A stretch of DNA of 64,000 nt from Desulfolutivibrio sulfodismutans DSM 3696 (GCF_013376455.1 NZ_CP045504.1:3121001-3185000); one strand, 5' to 3'; shown: positions 26,474 to 34,897, numbered from the stretch's first letter. The notes: generated by a model from the sequence alone, not told the origin. Numbers and translations are program-made.

Positions 26474-27531
26474 GCACGGGTTCCGGCGACAACCCGGACG
26501 GCGTTCGGGAGGCCGGGACTGCGGCTGACGGCGGGGATGCCGTTACGGGGCGCGAGGGGGCTGGCGATTCGCATGATGTTGCTGCGTCCGGCCTTGAGCC
26601 GGACGGCGTGCCGTCGGGGCCAGAGCAAGGCGGCGTGCCGACAGGTCCAGAGCAGGGCGGCCCGCCGTCTGGTCCAGAACAGGACGGCGTGCCGTCTGGT
26701 CCAGACCCAGCCGTCCCCCCCGCAACCGATCCGCCGCCCTCCGGGGACGCCGCCTCCGACGAGGAGCACGTCGACCAGGAGATGTCCCTGCTCGACCATC
26801 TGGGCGAGTTGCGAACCCGGATCATGCATTGCGTGATCGCCGCTGCGGCGGGTTTTCTGGCCTGCTACGCCGTGGCCGAAGACATGCTGCGGATTTTTTT
26901 GAAGCCGCTTATAAGCGTCCTGCCGCCGAAAAGCACGCTGATCGCCACCACCCTGCCGGAGAAGTTCTTCACCGTCCTTAAGATGGCCTTTTTGGGCGGC
27001 TTCCTGGTGGCCAGCCCCTACATCTTCTATCAGATTTGGCGGTTCATCGCCCCGGGACTCTACAGGGAGGAACGGCGGGCGCTTGTTCCCGTGGCCATCG
27101 CCACGGCCTTTTTCTTTACCGGCGGCGGGGTGTTCGGCTATTTCGTGGTCTTTCCCTACGCGTTTTCGTTTTTCGTGAACTACGCTGGGGAACTTATCAC
27201 CATCATGCCCACCATCAGCAGCTATTATTCCTTTGCGGTGATGCTGCTGGTGGCCTTCGGGGTGGTGTTCGAACTGCCCGTGGTCCTGTATTTTCTGGCC
27301 CGCATCGGGCTGGTCACGGCCGCCGGGCTGCGTCGCAACCGGCGTTGGGCCATCCTGGGGGCGTTCATTCTGGGGGCGCTTTTGACCCCTGCCGACCCCA
27401 TCAGCCAGTGCCTCATGGCCGGGCCGCTGATTGTGCTCTATGAAGTGGGCATTGTGGCGGCGGCGCTTTTCGGGAAAAAGAAACCGCCTGCCCCAGAGTC
27501 CGCCGCCCCTGAGACAACCGTTTCGGAATAG
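26470..27531 (+). CDS. tatC: Twin-arginine translocase TatC with repetitive N-terminal extension
   Basis: The 353-residue product contains the standard TatC core from about residue 104 on (EMSLLDHLGELRTRI, then YQIWRFIAPGLYREERR, and the conserved LLTPADPISQ). It has six membrane segments and recognises twin-arginine signal peptides. The start is a GTG overlapping the secF stop. The first ~103 residues are unlike normal TatC: they are acidic, rich in Gly and Pro, and include four 9-residue repeats (GVPSGPEQ type) at residues 45-80. This tail would lie in the cytoplasm. No tatA/tatB gene is adjacent. A later in-frame start cannot be excluded. Confidence 0.9.
   Translation: MSTGSGDNPDGVREAGTAADGGDAVTGREGAGDSHDVAASGLEPDGVPSGPEQGGVPTGPEQGGPPSGPEQDGVPSGPDPAVPPATDPPPSGDAASDEEHVDQEMSLLDHLGELRTRIMHCVIAAAAGFLACYAVAEDMLRIFLKPLISVLPPKSTLIATTLPEKFFTVLKMAFLGGFLVASPYIFYQIWRFIAPGLYREERRALVPVAIATAFFFTGGGVFGYFVVFPYAFSFFVNYAGELITIMPTISSYYSFAVMLLVAFGVVFELPVVLYFLARIGLVTAAGLRRNRRWAILGAFILGALLTPADPISQCLMAGPLIVLYEVGIVAAALFGKKKPPAPESAAPETTVSE
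26602..26709 (+). repeat. Four 27-bp repeats inside tatC
   Basis: Four in-frame units encode DGVPSGPEQ, GGVPTGPEQ, GGPPSGPEQ and DGVPSGPDP. Copy-number variation between strains would be expected for such an array. Confidence 0.8.
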
Positions 27532-27565
27532 ATTCCGGGACGGCGTCGGCATCCCGCCAGAGGCG

Positions 27566-27904
27566 TCAATTCGAGGTCTGGACCGTGGCCTTCCCCTGCT
27601 CCTGCCGCTTTTGCTCTTCAACCGCCCGGGCCGCTGCGGTGTCGGCCTCGATGTATTCCTGATAGGCCTTTTCCTTGGCCGCGCGGTAACTTGCAGCATC
27701 GTCCGGGCGACCGGCCTCCATGGCCGCTTGCTCTTCCTGCCCCAGACGCACGAAAGCGGTATAGCGGTCCTTGGCCTTTTGGCCGAGATACTCAGGATCA
27801 GCGTTGCGGGAGGCCAGCAGGGGCTTTTCGGTGCAGGAGACGGGGCCGAAAGGCGCCGCCAGGAGCAAGGCCGCCAAGATAAGGCAGAGATGGAGTGCTT
27901 TCAT
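27566..27904 (-). CDS. Small exported protein
   Basis: The 112-residue product has a signal peptide (MKALHLCLILAALLLAAPFG) ending near PVSC. That could be a weak lipobox, although the residue at -3 is Pro. The mature part is a charged helix rich in Gln, Glu and Ala with no cysteines beyond the cleavage site. It would be periplasmic, or anchored if lipidated. The function is unknown. It is convergent with tatC and lies downstream of the His-rich repeat gene, perhaps on the same transcript. Confidence 0.65.
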   Translation of the reverse strand: MKALHLCLILAALLLAAPFGPVSCTEKPLLASRNADPEYLGQKAKDRYTAFVRLGQEEQAAMEAGRPDDAASYRAAKEKAYQEYIEADTAAARAVEEQKRQEQGKATVQTSN

Positions 27905-28034
27905 GCGCAAAAAGGGGGGGCGATGAAACGCCCACGGTTTTGTCCCAGGTGAGTCCCATGGGAATCAAGTTGACCCGATCCTTGGCGCACCGGGAAGAAA
28001 ATCGGGAAGACCACGGCGGGAAACGCGTTTCGAT

Positions 28035-28322
28035 TCAAAGGTGAATATTGACGATGCCTCCGAGATCCACATCGACATGGCCGCCCAAGTCCACTTCCAT
28101 GTGTCCGCCCAGGTCGACATCCACATGCCCGCCCAGGTCGACATCCACATGCCCGCCCAGATCCACTTCCACATGCCCGCCCAGGTCCACCTCGACGTGG
28201 CCTGCCGGTCCCGGTTCCACATGCCCGGCGGGATGGGCCTCGAAATGTCCGGCGTGTTGGGCCTCGAAATGCCCTGGAGGCTGGGCCTCGGTATGCCCGG
28301 CAGGGTTGACGGCATCCGGCAT
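28035..28322 (-). CDS. His-rich octapeptide-repeat protein
   Basis: The 95-residue protein consists almost wholly of ten 8-residue units of the form xxGH(V/F)(E/D)xx, ending in the run type GGHVDVDL, at residues 7-86. Each unit supplies one His and usually one or two acidic residues, so metal binding is a reasonable guess. A regular beta-roll is possible. No signal peptide is seen. Synonymous codons vary freely between units (GAC/GAT, GTC/GTG, GGC/GGG/GGA), which favours selection on protein. A near-consensus promoter lies upstream at 28382-28409. A reading frame on the opposite strand is a shadow of the same repeats. Confidence 0.7.
   Translation of the reverse strand: MPDAVNPAGHTEAQPPGHFEAQHAGHFEAHPAGHVEPGPAGHVEVDLGGHVEVDLGGHVDVDLGGHVDVDLGGHMEVDLGGHVDVDLGGIVNIHL
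28065..28304. repeat. 24-bp tandem repeats (ten units)
   Basis: This degenerate 24-bp array encodes the octapeptides of the His-rich protein. There are no spacers of unrelated sequence and no CRISPR-like structure. Confidence 0.85.
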
Positions 28323-28381
28323 GGACGTTCCCTTTCTGGCTCGGGATGTTCAGGAAAAGATTTTTTATTCCCGCATATGGG

Positions 28382-28409
28382 ATAATATCCGCAATCGGGC
28401 TGTTGTCAA
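28382..28409 (-). promoter_or_regulatory. Sigma-70 type promoter for the His-rich gene
   Basis: On the minus strand TTGACA (28404-28409) and TATTAT (28382-28387) are separated by 16 bases, 60 bases before the start codon. The -35 box overlaps the stop codon of the upstream AraC-type gene. A near-palindrome, ATTCCCGCATATGGGATAAT, covers the -10 box and could be an operator. Confidence 0.75.
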
Positions 28410-29296
28410 GGCGGACGCTGGTCCGGCACAATCTGCGATACCCCGGCGGCAGGGCGGGCGTGCCCCTGGCGCAGGCCTTCATCCCGCGCGAAGTAACGTC
28501 CCGGGGTGACCCCCAGGGCGCGCCGAAACATGGCGATAAACGCGCTTTGGCTTTCATAGCCCAGGTCCATGGCCACGGCCATGACCGGTTCTCCGGCGGC
28601 CAGCTTGCGAAGCGCCGCCAAAAGCCTGGCCTGCCTGCGCCAGATACGGAAGGTCAGCCCCGTTTCCTTGAGGAAAAGCCGCAACAGCGTGCGGTCCACG
28701 GCCCCGGCCCGGGCGGCCAGTTCCGGCAGGGTGCGTCGGTCTCCTGGGTTGTCCAGGAGGTTGCGGCAGACCACGGCCAGCCTGGGGTCGCGGGGCATGG
28801 GCAGATACAGGGGAGCCGTGGTCGAAACCCGCATCTGGTCCAGGATCACGGCCATGACCCGGCCTTCCGGGCCGTCTGGATCGTAGTCCCTCGGAAAGGC
28901 GCAGGCGTGGATGATCAGTTCCCGCAAAAGCGGCGACACCGGAACCACCCGGCAGGCATCCGGCATGTCCGGCACGGCCCCGGGCAGGATGTACAGGGTC
29001 TTGAGCGACACGCGGCCATACACCCGCACATGATGCCAGATCATGGAGGGAACCCACAGGGCCAGGTGCGGCGGGGTGACCCAGATGCCGTCCGATGTGG
29101 TGATGGTCATGACCCCGGCCGAGGCATGGATGAGCTGGGCCCGGAAATGGCAATGCGGCGGGCTGGGTTGAAACGGCGGAAGCTCGCGGGACACGCCCAG
29201 AACCGGCCGATGCGGATCGGGGTCGTCACCCTGCTCGCTGGGTCGGGAAAGGGCCTCGGCCGCGTCCCCTGTCGGATTCGCGCTATTCTTCGTCAT
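28406..29296 (-). CDS. AraC-family transcription regulator
   Basis: The 296-residue protein has an N-terminal cupin-type sensing domain (PPHCHFRAQLIHASAGVMTI, MIWHHVRVYGRV) and a C-terminal pair of helix-turn-helix motifs. These include LPELAARAGAVDRTLLRLFL and the family signature VAMDLGYESQSAFIAMFRRA. It is divergent from the MFS exporter gene, which is the usual arrangement for a regulator and its target. The ATG at 29296 is chosen over an upstream TTG. The inducer is not known. Confidence 0.9.
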   Translation of the reverse strand: MTKNSANPTGDAAEALSRPSEQGDDPDPHRPVLGVSRELPPFQPSPPHCHFRAQLIHASAGVMTITTSDGIWVTPPHLALWVPSMIWHHVRVYGRVSLKTLYILPGAVPDMPDACRVVPVSPLLRELIIHACAFPRDYDPDGPEGRVMAVILDQMRVSTTAPLYLPMPRDPRLAVVCRNLLDNPGDRRTLPELAARAGAVDRTLLRLFLKETGLTFRIWRRQARLLAALRKLAAGEPVMAVAMDLGYESQSAFIAMFRRALGVTPGRYFARDEGLRQGHARPAAGVSQIVPDQRPP

Positions 29297-29386
29297 ATCG
29301 TCGAGACACACTAACGCCAAGTTGCGGTAGGAGCAAGGCCGTCAGGGGCGCATCCCGAACCATTGCCCCGGCAAAGGAAGGCTCGC

Positions 29387-30556
29387 ATGAATCGCCGCCA
29401 AGTGGCCTGGATAACCCTGGCCCACATGTTCACAGACATCAACCAGGGAGCCCTGCCCGCCCTGTTGCCGCTTTTGATCCCCCGCCACGGCCTGTCCTAC
29501 GCCGCCGCCGCCGCCGTGGTCTTTTCGTCCAACATCGCCTCCACCGTGGTCCAACCGGCCTTCGGGCACTTTGCGGACAAGACCTCGAAGACCTGGCTTG
29601 TGCCTGCGGCCCTGGCCATGGCCTGCCTGGGCCTGGGCGCGACGGGCCTGGCCCCGGCCTATCCGTTGCTGATTGTTGCGGCCGTGGTCTGCGGTGTGGG
29701 TGTGGCCGCGTTTCATCCCGTGGGCGCCAGGCTCATCAACCAGAACGCCGGGAGCCAGAAGGCGGCGGCCATGAGCATTTTCGGGGTGGGCGGCACCATG
29801 GGATTTACCCTGGGGCCGCTCCTTGCCGCCCAGGCCACGGGGTGGTGGGGCCTTGACGGGACGGCCGTCCTGGCCCTTCCCGGATGCCTCATGGCCGTGC
29901 TGGCGGCCTGGCTGTTGTCCCGGCCGCAGTCCGCCCAGGCAGCCAAGGCCATGTCCGCCGGGGCCGAGGCGGTGGGGAAACCGGCCTGGGGGGCCTTTTT
30001 GCGCCTGACGGGCACGGTGGTGGGCCGGTCCATGCTCTTTTTCGGGTTCAACACCTTCATCCCGCTGTACTGGATCAACGTCCTGGGGCAGTCGGATCAT
30101 GCCGGGGCCATGGCGCTCACCGTGTTCGCGGGGTCCACGGTGGTGGGCTCCCTGGCCGGTGGTCGGCTGGCCGACCGCCGCAGCCAGCCGCGCATCATTT
30201 TTTTCAGCTACCTCTCGGTCATCCCCATGATTCCGGTCTTTTTGGCCATGAACTCGCCCTGGGCGGCCCTGGCCATGCTCGTGCCCATGGGAATCGGGCT
30301 GTCCATTCCGTACAGCGCCATGATCGTCCTGGGCCAGAGCTACCTGCCGGGACGCATCGGCCTGTCCTCCGGGGTGACCTTGGGGCTGGCCATCTCCATC
30401 GGCGGCATCGCCGCACCCATTCTGGGCATGGTGGCCGACGCCCACGGCCTGCACACAGCCCTGGCCACGACCATGATCCTGCCGGTCCTAAGCGCCGCCG
30501 TGGCCTGGACCCTGCCCGACCCCGCCGTGGCCACAGGCGTGGCAAAGGCCGCCTGA
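29387..30556 (+). CDS. MFS transporter, fosmidomycin-resistance (Fsr) type
   Basis: The 389-residue inner-membrane protein has twelve predicted segments. The start MNRRQVAWITLAHMFTDINQ with its DINQG motif, FGHFADKTSKTW in loop 2-3 and HPVGARLINQNAG after segment 4 are typical of the Fsr branch of MFS drug exporters. It follows an AAGGAAGG ribosome site. The divergent AraC-type gene probably controls it. The substrate is unknown; resistance to an antibiotic is only one possibility. Confidence 0.85.
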   Translation: MNRRQVAWITLAHMFTDINQGALPALLPLLIPRHGLSYAAAAAVVFSSNIASTVVQPAFGHFADKTSKTWLVPAALAMACLGLGATGLAPAYPLLIVAAVVCGVGVAAFHPVGARLINQNAGSQKAAAMSIFGVGGTMGFTLGPLLAAQATGWWGLDGTAVLALPGCLMAVLAAWLLSRPQSAQAAKAMSAGAEAVGKPAWGAFLRLTGTVVGRSMLFFGFNTFIPLYWINVLGQSDHAGAMALTVFAGSTVVGSLAGGRLADRRSQPRIIFFSYLSVIPMIPVFLAMNSPWAALAMLVPMGIGLSIPYSAMIVLGQSYLPGRIGLSSGVTLGLAISIGGIAAPILGMVADAHGLHTALATTMILPVLSAAVAWTLPDPAVATGVAKAA

Positions 30557-30837
30557 CAGGCGGACATGCCGCTGGGCACGCCCAGGGATTCATGGAGATT
30601 GAGGCAGTTCGCGCTCTCCGCCAATGGCCCCTTTTCGTTTGAGGGAGGGGCCAGTCGGCACATTCCTTTGGGTTCCCGCCAGCCTTGAGTCTGGAAAAGA
30701 CGGAAGGCGCTTGGCCACGTTTTGGGGCATGGGGCGTTGCGTCTGCCCGGTATGGGCAACCCCCGGCGACTCCAAGGGGATCCCCTGAATGCCAGCTTGC
30801 CACGCCGCAGAAGATTGCATAAAGGTGGCTTGCAGAT

Positions 30838-30862
30838 GAGAATGAAAATCTTTTTCATTATC
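30838..30862 (+). promoter_or_regulatory. Possible Fur box
   Basis: The sequence GAGAATGAAAATC followed by TTTTTCATTATC is an imperfect palindrome close to the classical Fur site (GATAAT repeats with CATTATC). It lies about 70 bases before the DUF4198 gene. The rest of the 376-base gap 30557-30932 shows no gene or other clear signal. Confidence 0.5.
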
Positions 30863-30932
30863 TGCTAGGTTCTTTGAGTCGCTGGCAAGGGCGGCCGATA
30901 TGTCCAACCTTTTGTCATCCGGAGGAGTTTTG

Positions 30933-31712
30933 ATGAAAATCGGGAAGATGCTGGGAACAGTCGGCATGGTTCTGGTCGTCGCATTGTCAGCTTCAGCGGT
31001 CTTTGCCCATAACCTCTGGGTGAATGGGGGGAACAAGGAGGTCTTCGAGGCCGACATGATTTACGGCCACAACTTTCCGGTACCGGAAATAATCGCGGAA
31101 GAACGGCTCCAGCTTTTCGAACCGCTCAAGGTATTTGGTAAAGATTACAACGAGGTTCTCACGCAGCAAGGTGAGAACCATCATTACGCGGGTAAGTCCA
31201 AACTCCCGGATGGCACGTATGTGGTGGAGGCATATTACAGGCCGACGCCCTGGGTTGAATCCAAGAACGACAAGTGGCACATGAACAAAACCAGAAAGGA
31301 TTTCAATGACGACGAGGTTGTCTCCTGCAGCGTCTCCAGCATGCAGTCGAAAAGCCTCGTGGTCGTCGGGAATGATGACGGCTCTTTTGCCATGACGCCC
31401 CTTGGCAGGGGACTCGAGATCACCCCCCTCACCAAGGCGGGTGAAATCCGGCAAGGCGAATCCGCCAGGTTCAGGCTGACAAGGGATGGCCAGCGGGTCA
31501 AGTTGGCCAGCATCCTGGGCAGTTACGATGGGTATTCCGCAAACGAGATGAGCTTTGCCTTCTATGCGAAAACCGACATTGACGGCACATTCGAATTCAA
31601 GCCCCTGCACTCCGGAGTCTGGTATCTCAGTACCGTTGTTGAGAGCCCGACCAACGATCCGGTTTGTGAAAAGCGCCTTGAGAAGGCCAGCCTCGTTTTC
31701 ACCGTGAAGTAA
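30933..31712 (+). CDS. Periplasmic DUF4198-family protein
   Basis: The 259-residue product has a clear signal peptide (MKIGKMLGTVGMVLVVALSA, cleavage near VFA-HN) and a beta-rich body with the family-like start HNLWVNGGNKEVFEADMIYG. DUF4198 proteins are exported and often lie near metal uptake genes, where some are proposed to bind Ni or Co. A Fur-like site upstream points to iron control here. The start follows GGAGGAG. The base composition is clearly lower in GC than the flanking genes. It ends at a strong terminator, so it is monocistronic. Confidence 0.75.
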   Translation: MKIGKMLGTVGMVLVVALSASAVFAHNLWVNGGNKEVFEADMIYGHNFPVPEIIAEERLQLFEPLKVFGKDYNEVLTQQGENHHYAGKSKLPDGTYVVEAYYRPTPWVESKNDKWHMNKTRKDFNDDEVVSCSVSSMQSKSLVVVGNDDGSFAMTPLGRGLEITPLTKAGEIRQGESARFRLTRDGQRVKLASILGSYDGYSANEMSFAFYAKTDIDGTFEFKPLHSGVWYLSTVVESPTNDPVCEKRLEKASLVFTVK

Positions 31713-31730
31713 GCCCATCCCCGTACTGCA

Positions 31731-31767
31731 GGGCAGGCAGGGCTACGGCCTTTCCTGCCCTTTTTTT
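31731..31767 (+). terminator. Terminator after the DUF4198 gene
   Basis: GGGCAGGCAGGG and CCTTTCCTGCCC form an imperfect stem around CTACGG and are followed by seven T residues. Confidence 0.85.
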
Positions 31768-31814
31768 GTCCGGCGCAAAATCTGGTTGAATTCAACCAGC
31801 CCGGGGACACGGCA

Positions 31815-31898
31815 TCAGGAGGCCTTGCCGGGATTCATGATGCCGTGGGGATCGGACACGGCCTGGATGCAGCGCATGGACCCGCGCCACCCCGACCT
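31815..31898 (-). pseudogene. 3' fragment of a GlcD-type FAD oxidase gene
   Basis: On the minus strand this reads [20 protein letters not shown] and then a stop. It is the C-terminal end of a D-lactate/glycolate oxidase FAD subunit. It matches the end of the intact gene at 34898-36292 ([18 protein letters not shown]), with 31 identical bases in a row at DNA level. Upstream the frame soon loses similarity, so only the last ~28 codons remain. The intact copy has the same orientation 3 kb away. This looks like a remnant left by a duplication or insertion. Confidence 0.75.
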
Positions 31899-32128
31899 GT
31901 TCTCGGCGTTGGCCGACACCCCGGGCGTCAGGTCAGGCCGCTCCGATGCATCCCCGGGCACCAGGCTGTCTGGCCGATTGGCTGGTGGGGCATTGCCGTC
32001 AGGCAGGAAATGGTCCCCTGTCGCCAGGGCAGCGCCTATCCGAGAGACGCCCCGTCGCCTCCGAGACGTCTTGTTTCACCACTCCGCCGTTTTCCCTCCG
32101 AAGCGGGCGAAAAAACCCTTGCCATTTT

Positions 32129-32187
32129 AAAAGAACTACTACATATTGTAGGCATATTTTGCGTTACGAATGAATAGCAGTTCTTTT
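32129..32187 (+). promoter_or_regulatory. Inverted repeats upstream of the tetR operon
   Basis: AAAAGAACT (32129-32137) and AGTTCTTTT (32179-32187) form a 9-bp inverted repeat around an AT-rich stretch, with a second small palindrome CTACATATTGTAG inside. The region sits directly before the ribosome site of the TetR-family gene and is a likely self-operator. The remaining gap (31899-32128) shows nothing definite. Confidence 0.5.
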
Positions 32188-32200
32188 TTAGGAGGGGTTC

Positions 32201-32977
32201 ATGAAAATCAGTGAAGACCGGAAGCGGGAGAACCGAAATCAGATAATCCGGGCTGCCGTCGACGCCATGACCGAAAAAGGGTTCAAGGGGGCGACGATGC
32301 GGGAGATCGCCAGGGCGGCGGGGCTTGGCGACGCCACCATCTACAACTACTTCCCCACCAAGGAGGCCATCGTCTACGCCTATTACGAGGATCGGCTGGA
32401 GGAGGGCGCTGAGCGGTTGCGGACAATCCCGGACCTGCATACGTACGGATTGCGGGAACAGCTCCAGACGTATTTCGAAACCTTGCTGGAGCAGTATCTG
32501 CCGGATCGTGAATTCGTCGCGGGCACCTTCGGGACGGTGACCTTCTCCCTGACCTCGGACTACCAGTATCTGCGGCCCCTCCGCTTACGCTTTTTTCATG
32601 TGGTCAAGGACATGTTCGAGGCGGCCGTTACGGCTGGCGAAATACCGGAACAGGCATTTCAGGAACTGACCTGCCAATGCCTCTGGGACTATTTCATCGG
32701 CCTCGTACACTACTGGATACGGGACCGTTCGGAGCAATTCCAGAACACCACGGTCCTCATCGACAAAAGCCTGGATTTGGCCATCGGCTTCATCCGGGCC
32801 GATCTCCTCAACAAAGCCTTGGACATGGCCTCATTCCTTTTCCGGCATCATGTCATAGCCCGGCTGGATGTGTTCCAGGATCGGATGGATCTGTTTCGTG
32901 GGCAGAGGGAGGGGATGCAGCGGGGGAAACGTCCCGACACGGGAGGAGAGGATGGCCGACAGCATTCCGAAGAGTAA
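32201..32977 (+). CDS. TetR-family regulator
   Basis: The 258-residue protein has an N-terminal helix-turn-helix (IIRAAVDAMTEKGFKGATMR, then IARAAGLGDATIYNYFPTKE) and a helical ligand-binding domain. It begins after AGGAGG. It overlaps the ABC1-kinase gene by 26 bases, so it most likely controls its own operon. The C-terminal ~60 residues extend beyond the usual TetR length (~200). The ligand is unknown. Confidence 0.9.
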   Translation: MKISEDRKRENRNQIIRAAVDAMTEKGFKGATMREIARAAGLGDATIYNYFPTKEAIVYAYYEDRLEEGAERLRTIPDLHTYGLREQLQTYFETLLEQYLPDREFVAGTFGTVTFSLTSDYQYLRPLRLRFFHVVKDMFEAAVTAGEIPEQAFQELTCQCLWDYFIGLVHYWIRDRSEQFQNTTVLIDKSLDLAIGFIRADLLNKALDMASFLFRHHVIARLDVFQDRMDLFRGQREGMQRGKRPDTGGEDGRQHSEE

Positions 32978-34250
32978 GTGGGAAAGGGGGCTGTGCATCG
33001 GCAAGACAGCGACCAGGCTGGGCGGCAAGGCCCTTGGCTATCTTTCCCGAAAGCCTTTCCAGACGCCCGGTGAGCGGATCGAAGGCCGGAAGGCCCTGGA
33101 CCGGGATGCCGCCGCACTCCTCTTCCAGGGTTTGGGTCTTTTGCGGGGAACGGCTCTGAAGGCGGCGCAGCTTTTCAGTTTGGAGACCGATCTCTTGCCG
33201 CCCGAAATCACGGAAGAACTCCAGAAGTCCTGCCATCAGGCGCCTCCCATCAATCGAGCCCTGGCCCGCAAGATCGTGGCTAACGCCCTGGGGAAGCCGC
33301 CCGAGGAACTGTTCCGGGAGTTCAATGGGCAAGCGTTCGCCGCCGCCAGCCTGGGACAGGTCCACCGGGCCGTGGCCTGGGACGGTCAGGAATTGGCGGT
33401 GAAGCTCCAATATCCCGGAATCCGGGAGAGCATCGAATCCGACATGCAACTGCTGCGATCGGCAACGTGGCCGCTGCCTGACCGTCGGCTCCTGGCGCCG
33501 GTTTTTGAAGAGATAGAGGCCCGCTTGTTGGAGGAGGTCGACTACCTGCGCGAACAGGAGAACATGGCCTTTTTCCGGGAAGGGTTGCTTCAGGAGCCTG
33601 TCCTGATGCCGGAATGCCGCAAGGACTTGAGTTCCGGCACGGTGCTTGCCGCCGAATACCTGGATGGCGCGCCGCTCCTCGAATGGCTCGAGACAGGCCC
33701 CGACCAGGGGCAACGGGATCACGTCGCCCAAACCCTTCAGGATTTTTTTGTTTCCGGGCTCTACCGCTTGCATGGCATCCACGCCGACCCAAATCCCGGC
33801 AATTTCCTCGTGCTCCCCGATCTGGCCGTCGGGGTGGTGGATTTCGGCTGCGTCAAGCATTTTGATCCGCACTTCGTTGCGCTCTACAGCAAGCTCGCCG
33901 CAACTGCCCTCAAGGGCGGCAGAAAGGAGTATCTCTCGCTCCTTGCCGGGTTCCAGAGCAACGCAGCGCCAGTCTCTGCGGAAATAGAACAGCTCCTCGT
34001 CGAGGAACTCCAGGCGACGGGCCAATGGATTTCCCGGTTATACCGTGAGAAGACATTCGATTTTCGGGAGAATCCGGATTTTATCCCGGCCGGGAAACGC
34101 CGCATGTCAGAGGCGCTCAAGATGAGACAATACATGGACATCAATCCGCATTTCCTGTTTTTGCATCGTACCCGATACGGGCTCTTGCGGCTTTTCGAGC
34201 GTATGGGGGCCCGCGTCAGCTTTCGAAATCCCTATGAATACATGGAGTAG
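32952..34250 (+). CDS. ABC1/UbiB-family atypical kinase
   Basis: The 432-residue protein carries the conserved pattern of the ABC1/ADCK/UbiB family. The KxGQ-like region is replaced by LKAAQLFSLETDLLPPE. It is followed by the Ala-rich loop FAAASLGQVHRAV, the catalytic Lys in LAVKLQYPG, LHGIHADPNPGNFLV (catalytic loop), and VVDFGCVKHF (metal-binding DFG). Members support quinone biosynthesis or lipid handling and act as ATPases more than protein kinases. No C-terminal membrane segments are evident. The start follows GGAGGAGAGG. With TetR and a flavin-binding protein beside it, a stress- or lipid-linked role is possible. Confidence 0.85.
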   Translation: MADSIPKSKWERGLCIGKTATRLGGKALGYLSRKPFQTPGERIEGRKALDRDAAALLFQGLGLLRGTALKAAQLFSLETDLLPPEITEELQKSCHQAPPINRALARKIVANALGKPPEELFREFNGQAFAAASLGQVHRAVAWDGQELAVKLQYPGIRESIESDMQLLRSATWPLPDRRLLAPVFEEIEARLLEEVDYLREQENMAFFREGLLQEPVLMPECRKDLSSGTVLAAEYLDGAPLLEWLETGPDQGQRDHVAQTLQDFFVSGLYRLHGIHADPNPGNFLVLPDLAVGVVDFGCVKHFDPHFVALYSKLAATALKGGRKEYLSLLAGFQSNAAPVSAEIEQLLVEELQATGQWISRLYREKTFDFRENPDFIPAGKRRMSEALKMRQYMDINPHFLFLHRTRYGLLRLFERMGARVSFRNPYEYME

Positions 34251-34324
34251 CCGGGACATGCGCCAGATCCCCTGCCTATTCCCTGTCAGCTTCCAGCCGT
34301 TCCACACAACCAGAGGAGGAAATC

Positions 34325-34822
34325 ATGGATATCATAACGCACTGGGACACCATCTGCGATGTTTTCGAGAAGACGCTGAAGACCACGGGCTTTTGCGCCA
34401 TGGCCACGGTGGACACGGACGGTTCGCCCCATATCACCCCCATTGGATCGCTGATCCTCCACGCACCGGGGCAAGCCTATTATTTCGAAAAATTCCCAAA
34501 GGCGATGCGTCGCAACCTCGATCAAAATCCGCAGGTTTGTGTCCTGGCTGCCCACGGGGGATTTTGGAGCACCATGGCCTCGCTTTTCCGTGGCCGCTTC
34601 ACGACGGCTCCCGGGGTGCGCCTGTTGGGCATGGCAGGAGAACTGCGGTCGGCCACCGAGGCGGAAGAGCACCTCTGGCTGGAAAGGGTCAAGATATTCC
34701 GCTGGCTTAAAGGCTACGATCTGCTTTGGAAGGATATGACCCAGGTCAGGGACATTCGCTTTGATTCCTTCGAGCCCGTCCGCATCGGCCTTATGACCAA
34801 AGGGCTCTGGGGGGAGGCATAG
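34325..34822 (+). CDS. Pyridoxamine 5'-phosphate oxidase-like FMN protein
   Basis: The 165-residue product has the split-barrel start of this family (GFCAMATVDTDGSPHITPIG, then AYYFEKFPKAMRRNLDQNPQ), which binds FMN or a related flavin. Small members reduce or sense diverse substrates, so the exact reaction is open. It follows AGAGGAGG 74 bases after the ABC1-kinase gene and is probably the third gene of the tetR operon. Confidence 0.8.
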   Translation: MDIITHWDTICDVFEKTLKTTGFCAMATVDTDGSPHITPIGSLILHAPGQAYYFEKFPKAMRRNLDQNPQVCVLAAHGGFWSTMASLFRGRFTTAPGVRLLGMAGELRSATEAEEHLWLERVKIFRWLKGYDLLWKDMTQVRDIRFDSFEPVRIGLMTKGLWGEA

Positions 34823-34897
34823 GGGCCTGAGAACGGGACGAAGCATGTGGTCGGCCTCCTGCGGTCCCCGCCATGGCGCTTTTCAAGGGAAGGGGTT

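Noticed and set aside
28065-28304. CRISPR-like repeat array
   Set aside because: Units are 24 bp with no unique spacers, they stay in frame, and they encode octapeptides; it is a coding tandem repeat.
28041-28385. Plus-strand frame over the His-repeat gene
   Set aside because: It exists because the repeat length is a multiple of three. The promoter and ribosome site support the minus strand.
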